Positions 1-7,675 of a stretch of 64,000 bases of DNA are shown here, in pieces; within the stretch, counting starts at the first letter, position 1; each line of letters begins with the position of its first letter. Source of the stretch: Plasmopara viticola (lineage: Eukaryota; Oomycota; Peronosporomycetes; Peronosporales; Peronosporaceae). The position numbers and the translations under genes were made by a program. The notes under the pieces are model-generated. The model was not told the origin of the DNA. It did no database searches and worked only from the letters and a program-made list of their open reading frames with translations. The DNA lies in the NCBI GenBank assembly GCA_001695595.3, contig MBPM02000050.1, positions 544,262-608,261 of the forward strand, written 5' to 3'.

Positions 1-3000
1 CATGAAAACATCAATGGTCTGGTTCCACATGCGAGGTGACTGTTTTAAGCCGTACAACGATCGCTTAAGCTTGCAAACGTAGTCGGGGTGAGTTGCGTCA
101 ACGTATCCGTCCGGCTGTGTCATATAGATGTCTTCATCGAGCATACCGTTCAGAAACGCTGTCTTCACATCCATTTGGTGAAGCAAAAGATTGTACCTGG
201 CTGCCGAACTCAGCACGATCCAAATCGAGGTGAACTTGGCCACAGGTGCGAAAGTTTCCTCATAGTCGATGCCAAACTTCTGCGAAAAACCCTTTGCAAC
301 CAGTCGAGCCTTGTATCGCTCAACTCGACCATCCTGGTTTTCTTTGACACGAAACACCCATCTGCAGCCGATTGCTTTGCGTCCTTTTGGCAGTTGCACG
401 ATATCCCAGGTGTCATTTTTAAACAGCGAGTCGATCTCCGAGTCACATGCTGCTTTCCATTTGCTTGCGTTCTTGGATTCCATAGCCGACTTGAACGTAG
501 TTGGCATATCTCCCCCTGAATCCATGACGTAAGCAGCTTCAAAGCTTGAGCCATCTTGAGCTGCTGCTGACATCTCATTAAGGCCTTGGTTTCTGCTATA
601 CCGAGTAGAGTGCGTGTTGTGCTGTGCGAACCGCTTAGCTCTTCTTGTCTCAGTAGCCTTCTCCAACGAATCCGTTCGCTGGTGTCTCTTGTTACCACTT
701 TCATCGCTTTCTTCCATTTCCGCATCATCGTTATGAATTTGGTCCTCATACTGCGAGTCCTCATCCGTTGTATTTTCATCATGTATGTAGACTTCCTCTT
801 GACGATAATCACGTTTTCCAATGTCGAAAACGTCTTCCATGAATTGCGCGTCTCGGCTTACCAGCACACGACCACTCTTGAATTCCTCGAACCGATACGC
901 TTTTTCATGATCCGAATATCCGATAAATCGACAGCGAGCCGATCGGGCATCAAACTTTGCGCGCTTTTCCTTAGGCACCGTCACATACGCATGGCAGCCA
1001 AAGACTTTCAGATTCGCAAGCAATGGCTTCTTTCCCGTCCAAGCTTGATATGGCGAAATGTCTTGATTGAGAGCACGCGTTGGACACCAATTTCGAAGAA
1101 ACATAGCCGTCATGACTGCTTCACCCCAGTACACCTTCGTCAATCCAGCATGCTCCATCATGCAGCGTGCACATTCCACCAATGTTCTCCATTCGCTCTG
1201 CAACTCCGTTAAGCTGAGGAGTGTAGGGCGGCGAAAAAATTTCTGCACGATTCCATGATTGCTGCAAAACTTGGCCATTTCGCTCGAAGTGTACTCTCCG
1301 CCATTATCACTGCGAAGCGTTTTCACCCGCTTTCCTGTTTGGTTCTCGGCAAGAGCGACAAAATTTGCGAATTTCGCGGCTACTTCCGACTTGTTTCGCA
1401 GCAAGTAAACCATGCAAAAATGTGACTTGTCATCAATAAATGTGACAAAGTAACGCTTTCCACCAAAAGTCGATGTCTGCATTGGCCCACACACATCGCT
1501 GTGAATTACCTCAAGCAGTTGCTTTGAACGGCTTGGTGACAAATTTGAGAAACTCACTCTCGTTTGTTTACCGAGTGAGCACCCGTCACACTTCTTCCAC
1601 TGTTTAACCGAACCCATGTCAAGTCCGTAGCCGATCTTTTTCTTTATCATAGTGTCGAGACCACCATAGCTAATATGACCAAATCGAAGGTGCCAGAGGT
1701 ACGAATTGGTGTCCCCATGGCATCCCGACGAAGTTATCACATAAGCCTCATCCGGAAGAAGTGGCGCCATGCAGAGCTTGAACAGGCCTTTGCCTTCGCG
1801 AGCACCAAGCTTCCACTTGAGGCCCTTTGTCATAGCAAAACAACCTTCATGTTCAAACGTCACGGCGCCAACATCCTTCGTAAATCGGCCGACTGAAAAT
1901 AAATTTCGAGAAAGCTTTGGGATATACCACACATCAGTAAGCAGTCCCTTCTTTATACCATGTGGAGTGTGCATTGACATCACGATGTCGCCGGACCCAA
2001 TCGCTTGCACCACTCCATCGTCTGCAAGATGCACATCCCTCGGCGTAATTGTCTTGAAGTTTCGCATGAATTTCTTGGAACTCGTCATGTGCTGCGTCGC
2101 TCCAGAGTCAATCAGCCACACTTCACCCGATTTGGGAATGCTGTCTCCAGCTGAAAAGAGAAAATCGTTATTGTCATCATCGACTTGCGCGATATTCGCT
2201 CGTTGCGATTTCTGTCGTTCACCATTCTCGCGAATTCGAACTGGACACTTGGCAATCCAATGTCCTTGTTCCCCACAGTAGTGGCACGCGCTGACCTTTT
2301 GCACTGGTCGCCCACCCTTACGCTTGCTGTAGTCATTCGCCAAAAACGCTTGCCCTTGACCATGCGCAGCTCCATCGGCCCCAATACCTTGTTCCTTTCG
2401 TTTCATGTCTTCATGCAAAAGTCGAGATGTCACGAGCTCCCACGACAGCGAGTCCGATCTCGACTCCAAAGCTGTTATAAGAAATGAAAATGACTCACTC
2501 AAACTCCCAAGAAGCGTAATCACCAAGTCATCCTCTGTTACCGGAGCACCCACTGCGTCGAGCTGTTCCGCCAGAGTCTTCATCTTGTTGATATGCGCGA
2601 GCACATCATCACCTTCGTCCATCTTGGCCGTGAAGAAACGACGACGAAGAAAGAGCTTGTTCGCTAAGCTCTTCTTCTCGAAGTGGCCTTCGAGCCGCGA
2701 CCATGCATCATGCGCTCCAGTTGCCGAGCGCACAAGAGGCAGCTGCGAATCTTCCATCGCGAGACAGATGATCGCAAGCACCTTTCTTGACTTGCGCTTA
2801 AACGTCAGCTGGTCCAAGGCCGTTGTCAAGTCCTCCATCTTGACTTCCCCACTCGCTACCTCCCATAGATCCCGCTCCTCAAGCACCATCTGCATCTTGA
2901 ACTTCCATGTGTGGAAGTTTGTTCCATCGAATTTGTTGATGCGTGAGTTGGTGGCGGCGGCGATGTCCATAGCGAAAGCGTAGTCGGTGTCGGGGGCAGA

Positions 3001-3021
3001 GTTGGCGGAGCTTGGGCTCAT
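1..3021 (-). CDS. E1 Gag-Pol polyprotein (partial, open to the window edge)
   Basis: One frame of 1007 codons runs without a stop from the ATG inside the primer-binding site (MSPSS...) to base 1. Order: Gag (FDGTNFHTWKFKM near residue 30), zinc knuckle CHYCGEQGHWIAKC (from about residue 246), aspartic protease WLIDSGATQHM (catalytic Asp about 305), integrase zinc domain (H..H, CDGC), integrase Asp about 509 (HSDVCGP) and about 572 (RSDNGGEY), then the RT start (FAPVAKF). A 2-base insertion near 1236 and a 2-base deletion near 1190 cancel out. About 15 residues between them (roughly 596-611) are read out of frame and replace the NGVAERMN block that carries the third catalytic residue (Glu). 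Integrase is therefore probably inactive. The RT active site YVDD lies beyond the edge. Copia elements express Gag-Pol as one ORF, as here. Confidence 0.88.
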   Translation of the reverse strand, partial: MSPSSANSAPDTDYAFAMDIAAATNSRINKFDGTNFHTWKFKMQMVLEERDLWEVASGEVKMEDLTTALDQLTFKRKSRKVLAIICLAMEDSQLPLVRSATGAHDAWSRLEGHFEKKSLANKLFLRRRFFTAKMDEGDDVLAHINKMKTLAEQLDAVGAPVTEDDLVITLLGSLSESFSFLITALESRSDSLSWELVTSRLLHEDMKRKEQGIGADGAAHGQGQAFLANDYSKRKGGRPVQKVSACHYCGEQGHWIAKCPVRIRENGERQKSQRANIAQVDDDNNDFLFSAGDSIPKSGEVWLIDSGATQHMTSSKKFMRNFKTITPRDVHLADDGVVQAIGSGDIVMSMHTPHGIKKGLLTDVWYIPKLSRNLFSVGRFTKDVGAVTFEHEGCFAMTKGLKWKLGAREGKGLFKLCMAPLLPDEAYVITSSGCHGDTNSYLWHLRFGHISYGGLDTMIKKKIGYGLDMGSVKQWKKCDGCSLGKQTRVSFSNLSPSRSKQLLEVIHSDVCGPMQTSTFGGKRYFVTFIDDKSHFCMVYLLRNKSEVAAKFANFVALAENQTGKRVKTLRSDNGGEYTSSEMAKFCSNHGIVQKFFRRPTLLSLTELQSEWRTLVECARCMMEHAGLTKVYWGEAVMTAMFLRNWCPTRALNQDISPYQAWTGKKPLLANLKVFGCHAYVTVPKEKRAKFDARSARCRFIGYSDHEKAYRFEEFKSGRVLVSRDAQFMEDVFDIGKRDYRQEEVYIHDENTTDEDSQYEDQIHNDDAEMEESDESGNKRHQRTDSLEKATETRRAKRFAQHNTHSTRYSRNQGLNEMSAAAQDGSSFEAAYVMDSGGDMPTTFKSAMESKNASKWKAACDSEIDSLFKNDTWDIVQLPKGRKAIGCRWVFRVKENQDGRVERYKARLVAKGFSQKFGIDYEETFAPVAKFTSIWIVLSSAARYNLLLHQMDVKTAFLNGMLDEDIYMTQPDGYVDATHPDYVCKLKRSLYGLKQSPRMWNQTIDVFM

Positions 3022-3025
3022 AACC
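3014..3025 (-). other. E1 primer-binding site, half-tRNA type, overlapping gag ATG
   Basis: GGTTATGAGCCC abuts the LTR end. It is complementary to GGGCTCATAACC, the anticodon stem-loop of eukaryotic initiator tRNA-Met, not to a tRNA 3' end. Drosophila copia and yeast Ty5 are known to prime from a cleaved initiator tRNA in this way. The ATG of Gag (MSP...) lies inside the site. The same 12 bases recur in E2, E5-E8, E10, E11, E12 and beside the shared LTR at 33065. Confidence 0.85.
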
Positions 3026-3053
3026 TGTTGTAAGAAGCACTTGTGCTGTAGAT

Positions 3054-3080
3054 GGCAAAATGCAAAGTGAATATATTTAA
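3054..3080 (-). promoter_or_regulatory. LTR core promoter: AT-rich box plus oomycete-like Inr/FPR
   Basis: On the minus strand, TTTAAATATAT is followed by TCACTTTGCATTTT. The latter matches the oomycete start-site consensus TCATTYYNCAWTTT at 13 of 14 positions by eye. It stands about 30-45 bases before the LTR end, where the R region should start. The same block is present in every family 1 LTR in the window. Confidence 0.65.
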
Positions 3081-3116
3081 AAGGTCCTTAGTTCGCAACT
3101 ACATGCTACCTCTAAG

Positions 3117-3138
3117 CCAATGATTTATCTAAGCCAAT
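3117..3138 (+). promoter_or_regulatory. Paired CCAAT boxes in LTR U3
   Basis: Two CCAAT pentamers, each within taagccaat, lie 17 bases apart about 40-60 bases upstream of the AT-rich box of the LTR promoter. In element orientation they read ATTGG. The pair is kept in every family 1 LTR and, slightly changed, in the LTRs of E10. A binding role for NF-Y-type factors is inference. Confidence 0.45.
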
Positions 3139-3304
3139 CAGAACGACTCACCATCCGGGCGCAATCATCTTCCCACCCTGAAACCGATCTTTTGCCCATC
3201 TTGAACCCGCTCATTCAGTCAGTCATCAATTAATTGCAGATACCCGTACTTACCGATATATAGCCGCTGGTCGAGGCGTTTCTGCGCCAGCATCTTCGAC
3301 AACA

Positions 3305-4711
3305 GACTTTGATCTCAACACCGAGAAAATACCTGAGTTCACCAAGATCTGTCATCTCAAACCGATTGCTCAGCATGCGCTTAGTCGATTTAATGAGCTC
3401 TTCGTTGCCACTTGCGATGATAAGGTCGTCAACGTAAAGAACCACAAAAGCCATGTCACCATTACCATTCCGTTTGACGTACACACAATGGTCTGAGTCG
3501 CACTTGATAAAACCAATCTTGAGCATGAAAACATCAATGGTCTGGTTCCACATGCGAGGTGACTGTTTTAAGCCGTACAACGATCGCTTAAGCTTGCAAA
3601 CGTAGTCGGGGTGAGTTGCGTCAACGTATCCGTCCGGCTGTGTCATATAGATGTCTTCATCGAGCATACCGTTCAGAAACGCTGTCTTCACATCCATTTG
3701 GTGAAGCAAAAGATTGTACCTGGCTGCCGAACTCAGCACGATCCAAATCGAGGTGAACTTGGCCACAGATGCGAAAGTTTTCTCATAGTCGATGCCAAAC
3801 TTCTGCGAAAAACCCTTTGCAACCAGTCGAGCCTTGTATCGCTCAACTCGACCATCCTGGTTTTCTTTGACACGAAACACCCATCTGCAGCCGATTGCTT
3901 TGCGTCCTTTTGGCAGTTGCACGATATCCCAGGTGTCATTTTTAAACAGCGAGTCGATCTCCGAGTCACATGCTGCTTTCCATTTGCTTGCGTTCTTGGA
4001 TTCCATAGCCGACTTGAACGTAGTTGGCATATCTCCCCCTGAATCCATGACGTGAGCAGCTTCAAAGCTTGAGCCATCTTGAGCTGCTGCTGACATCTCA
4101 TTAAGGCCTTGGTTTCTGCTATACCGAGTAGAGTGCGTGTTGTGCTGTGCGAACCGCTTAGCTCTTCTTGTCTCTGTAGCCTTCTCCAACGAATCCGTTC
4201 GCTGGTGTCTCTTGTTACCACTTTCATCGCTTTCTTCCATTTCCGCATCATCGTTATGAATTTGGTCCTCATACTGCGAGTCCTCATCCGTTGTATTTTC
4301 ATCATGTATGTAGACTTCCTCTTGACGATAATCACGTTTTCCAATGTCGAAAACGTCTTCCATGAATTGCGCGTCTCGGCTTACCAGCACACGACCACTC
4401 TTGAATTCCTCGAACCGATACGCTTTTTCATGATCCGAATATCCGATAAATCGACAGCGAGCCGATCGGGCATCAAACTTTGCGCGCTTTTCCTTAGGCA
4501 CCGTCACATACGCATGGCAGCCAAAGACTTTCAGATTCGCAAGCAATGGCTTCTTTCCCGTCCAAGCTTGATATGGCGAAATGTCTTGATTGAGAGCACG
4601 CGTTGGACACCAATTTCGAAGAAACATAGCCGTCATGACTGCTTCACCCCAGTACACCTTCGTCAATCCAGCATGCTCCATCATGCAGCGTGCACATTCC
4701 ACCAATGTTCT
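3305..4711 (-). pseudogene. E2 integrase C-terminus and reverse transcriptase (truncated)
   Basis: After the frameshift the frame encodes the integrase tail ([28 protein letters not shown]), a charged linker, and the RT ([22 protein letters not shown]). It includes YVDD at 3425-3436, within the sequence FVVLYVDDLIIASG. It breaks off at YFLGVEIK where the E1 LTR begins and reads about 25 codons into that LTR. EKTFASVAKF replaces the usual [10 protein letters not shown], a sign of decay. RNase H and the 3' LTR lie left of the window. Confidence 0.87.
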
Positions 4712-6542
4712 CCATTCGCTCTGCAACTCCGTTAAGCTGAGGAGTGTAGGGCGGCGTAAATTTCTGCACGATTCCATGATTGCTGCAAAACTTGGCCATT
4801 TCGCTCGAAGTGTACTCTCCGCCATTATCACTGCGAAGCGTTTTCACCCGCTTTCCTGTTTGGTTCTCGGCAAGAGCGACAAAATTTGCGAATTTCGCGG
4901 CTACTTCCGACTTGTTTCGCAGCAAGTAAACCATGCAAAAGTGTGACTTGTCATTAATAAATGTGACAAAGTAACGTTTACCACCAAAAGTCGATGTCTG
5001 CATTGGCCCACACACATCGCTGTGAATTACCTCAAGCAGTTGCTTTGATCGGCTTGGTGACAAATTTGAGAAACTCACTCTCGTTTGCTTACCGAGTGAG
5101 CACCCGTCACACTTCTCCCACTGTTTGACTGAACCCATGTCAAGTCCGTAGCCGATCTTTTTCTTTATCATAGTGTCGAGACCACCATAGCTTATATGAC
5201 CAAATCGAAGGTGCCAGAGGTACAAATTGGTGTCCCCATGGCATCCCGACGAAGTTATCACATTAGCCTCATCCGGAAGAAGTGGCGTCATGCAGAGCTT
5301 GAACAAACCTTTGCCTTCGCGAGCACCAAACTTCCACTTGAGGCCCTTTGTCATAGCAAAACAACCTTCATGTTCAAACGTCACGGTGCCAACATCCTTC
5401 GTAAATCGGCCGACTGAAAATAAATTTCGAGAAAGCTTTGGGATATACCACACACCAGTAAGCAGTCCCTTCTTTATACTATGTGGAGTGTGCATTGATA
5501 TCACGATGTCGCCGGACCCAATCACTTGCACCACTCCATCATCTGCAAGGTGCACATCCCTCGGCGTAATTGTCTTGAAATTTCGCATGAATTTCTTGGA
5601 ACTTGTCATGTGCTGCGTCGCTCCAGAGTCAATCAGCCACACTTCACCCGATTTGGGAATGCTGTCTCCAGCCGAAAAGAGAAAATCGCCATTGTCATCA
5701 TCGACTTGTGCGATATTCGCTCGTTGCGATTTCTGTCGCTCACCGTTCTCGCGAATTCGAACAGGACACTTGGCAATCCAATGTCCTTGTTCCCCACAGT
5801 AGTGGCACGCGCTGACCTTTTGCACTGGTCGCCCACCCTTACGCTTGCTGTAGTCATTCGCCAAAAACGCTTGCCCTTGACCATGCGCAGCTCCATCGGC
5901 CCCAATACCTTGTTCCTTTCGTTTCATGTCTTCATGCAATAGTCGAGATGTCACGAGCTCCCACGACAGCGAGTCCGATCTCGACTCCAAAGCTGTTATA
6001 AGAAATGAAAATGACTCACTCAAACTCCCAAGAAGCGTGATCGCCAAGTCATCCTCTGTTACCGGAGCGCCCACTGCGTCGAGCTGTTCCACCAGAGTCT
6101 TCATCTTGTTGATATGCGCGAGCACATCATCACCTTCGTCCACCTTGGCCGTGAAGAAACGACGACGAAGAAAGAGCTTGTTCGCTAAGCTCTTCTTCTC
6201 GAAGTGGCCTTCGAGCCGTGACCATGCATCATGCGTTCCAGTTGCCGAGTGCACAAGAGGCAGCTGCGAATCTTCCATCGCGAGACAGATGATCGCAAGC
6301 GCCTTTCTTGACTTGCGCTTAAACGTCAGCTGGTTCAAGGCCGTTGTCAAGTCCTTGATCTTGACTTCCCCACTCGCTACCTCCCATAGGTCCCGCTCCT
6401 CAAGCACCATCTGCATCTTGAATTTCCATGTGTGGAAGTTTGTTCAATCGAACTTGTTGATGCGTGAGTTGGTGGCGGCGGCGATGTCCATAGCGAAAGC
6501 GTAGTCGGTGTCGGGGGCAGAGTTGGCGGAGCTTGGGCTCAT
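4644..6542 (-). pseudogene. E2 gag-protease-integrase (broken)
   Basis: The frame starts at the ATG in the primer-binding site, but the Gly codon of FDGTNF is TGA (6444-6446). It reopens at a Met (6416) for 590 codons. These hold Gag, zinc knuckle CHYCGEQGHWIAKC, protease DSGATQHM, integrase HSDVCGP, RSDNGGEY and NGVAERM. Just after NGVAERM a 2-base deletion, shared with E1, throws the frame and the ORF ends at 4644. Unlike E1, E2 lacks the upstream +2 insertion, so the catalytic Glu is encoded but the polyprotein is cut. Confidence 0.88.
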
Positions 6543-6546
6543 AACC
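6535..6546 (-). other. E2 primer-binding site with gag ATG
   Basis: GGTTATGAGCCC lies directly beside the LTR and contains the Gag start codon (6542). It matches the initiator tRNA-Met anticodon arm as described for E1. Confidence 0.85.
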
Positions 6547-6847
6547 TGTTGTAAGAAGCACTTGTGCTGTAGATGGCAAAATGCAAAGTGAATATATTTA
6601 AAAGGTCCTTAGTTCGCAACTACATGCTACCTCTAAGCCAATGATTTATCTAAGCTAATCAGAGAGACTTACAATCGTGGCGCAATCATCTTCCCATCCG
6701 GGCGCGATCATCTTTCCATCCTGAAAACGATCTTTTGCCCATCTTGAACCCGCTCATTCAGTCAGTCATCAATTGATTGCAGATACCCGTACTTACCGAT
6801 ATATAGCCGCTGGTCGAGGCGTTTCTGCGCCAACATCTTCGACAACA
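6547..6847 (-). repeat. E2 5' LTR (301 bp)
   Basis: Ends TGTTG...CAACA. It is the same as the E1 LTR plus one extra 22-bp unit (two GGGCGC-containing units around 6665-6720). It lies between the primer-binding site at 6535-6546 and the gag of E3. Confidence 0.9.
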
Positions 6848-7395
6848 TTTACAACGTCTTGCGTCCGCAATTCTGCGTTGCTGATCTCCAAGTTAAAAAC
6901 AACGTTCTCGTAACTTTTAGGGAGACTTCGCAACAGACAGATCGCAACATCTTCATCCTCCATCTTGGCACCAATGCTGCTGAGCTTGGCGCTGAAGTTG
7001 AGGACTTCGTTGCAATGGTGCATGACGTTGTCGCCTTCCGCCATCTCCATACTAAAGAGTTGACGCTTCAAGTAGATGCGTCCAGCCTTCTGTGATCCAC
7101 CGTAGAGCGTCTTGATGCGTTGCCACGCGACCCACGCTTCCTCGCAGTCATCAAGCACGTGATGGTAGTCGGCCTCCATATGCTGGAGCATCAGTCCGAA
7201 AGCGACGTTGCTGGTCTTGACGTACTCGTCCGCAGCGCAAGCATCGGCGAAGGTCGGAGTTACCTCTCGGTTGACCACGTGCCATACCGACTTGGTCAGG
7301 AACACGCCACGCATGTAGCGGTTCCACGTAGCACAGTTGTCGCCGTTGAATTTTTCGATTGCGATCTTGGCCGAGACATTGTGCGCAGAAGACAT
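6848..7395 (-). pseudogene. E3 Gag N-terminus (truncated by E2)
   Basis: The frame starts [20 protein letters not shown] and continues through [21 protein letters not shown], the family 2 Gag start, to RTQDVVN. It then reads into the E2 LTR and stops at 6793. It is a UBN2/retrotran-gag-like domain; the zinc knuckle and everything downstream are missing. The ATG at 7395 is used because the ATG in the primer-binding site is mutated to ATA here. Confidence 0.86.
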
Positions 7396-7402
7396 GGTCG
7401 TT

Positions 7403-7414
7403 GGGCTTATAACC
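7403..7414 (-). other. E3 primer-binding site, one-base variant
   Basis: GGTTATAAGCCC, one G-to-A change from the standard site. The change removes the ATG in the site, leaving the downstream ATG at 7395 as the first Gag start. Confidence 0.7.
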
Positions 7415-7673
7415 TGTTGAATGAGCTGAAGGAGACGAAGGGAAGAAGCGAAGAGTCTGCGCGGAGGAGGACCGGAGCAAAGACACTAAAGCAGGAGAAG
7501 GAATATTTGGAAGTGATTGATTTATTGGGGCTTACACTCCTACTTCTCGTAACCACTCAATTTACATAACGTAATTACCTCAAACCGTAAAAAGTAAAAA
7601 CTATGTTGAACCGCGGTTCGGATTGAACCGGGTTTGGGTTGTGTACATTACCTGAAACCCATAACCCTCAATA
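7415..7673 (-). repeat. E3 5' LTR (259 bp, family 2 type)
   Basis: Reads TATTGAGGG...AACA on the minus strand. It contains the 12-bp palindrome gaaccgcggttc near 7608-7619 and an Inr-like TCACTTCC block near 7500-7525. It is very like the E11 5' LTR and unrelated by eye to family 1 LTRs, apart from the promoter motif. Confidence 0.87.
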
Positions 7674-7675
7674 CA

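Larger units (their letters stand above)
1..3304 (-). mobile_element. E1: Ty1/copia LTR retrotransposon, family 1, 5' part (cut by left edge)
   Basis: This is the 5' half of a minus-strand Copia element: 5' LTR, primer-binding site, and gag-pol as far as the start of the reverse transcriptase. It is nearly identical to E2, and window position 1 corresponds to about 3524 in E2. Its 5' LTR interrupts the RT of E2, so E1 is a separate insertion into E2 in the same orientation. The 3' half and the second target-site copy lie outside the window. Confidence 0.93.
3026..3304 (-). repeat. E1 5' LTR (279 bp)
   Basis: The LTR has ends TGTTG...CAACA, with TGTTGTCGAAGATG at the upstream end on the minus strand. 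It lies directly against the primer-binding site on one side and E2 RT sequence on the other. It holds one 22-bp GC-rich unit (around 3150-3175), two CCAAT boxes, and an AT-rich core promoter. The E2 LTR is the same except for small changes and one extra 22-bp unit. Confidence 0.92.
3305..6847 (-). mobile_element. E2: Ty1/copia element, family 1, 5' part, interrupted by E1
   Basis: This minus-strand element has its 5' LTR at 6547-6847 and an internal region running down to 3305, where E1 begins inside the RT. It is inserted in the gag of E3. Its remainder lies left of the window. It is about 99% identical to E1 by eye over 3 kb. Confidence 0.93.
6848..7673 (-). mobile_element. E3: family 2 Copia element, 5' end, interrupted by E2
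   Basis: 5' LTR, leader and the first 180 codons of gag on the minus strand. E2 is inserted in gag. E3 itself lies within the pol of plus-strand E4. LTR and gag are close to those of E11 (42115-42373 and 41547-42110), so both belong to one subfamily. Confidence 0.9.

Noticed and set aside
586..1212. Antisense frame of 208 codons in E1 (and its copy in E2 at 4109-4735)
   Set aside because: It is the reverse complement of the integrase-RT linker of gag-pol, where codon bias leaves long antisense frames. No known domain, and the same kind of frame appears opposite other copies.
4700..4780. Programmed frameshift in the integrase of E1/E2
   Set aside because: The shift lies inside the integrase catalytic region, where no Copia element is known to frameshift. 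No slippery heptamer plus structure is apparent, and sister elements read through in one frame.
1..6847. Tandem duplication or assembly error as the cause of E1/E2 similarity
   Set aside because: The junction at 3304/3305 is an exact LTR edge within E2 RT and the LTRs differ by one 22-bp unit, as expected of an insertion. Long-read confirmation would still be useful.
7634..7675. Start of the long plus-strand frame of E4 in the E3 LTR
   Set aside because: The first residues (MGCVHYLKPITLN) come from the LTR of E3 read backwards, so this is not a native start. The real pol start of E4 lies left of the window.
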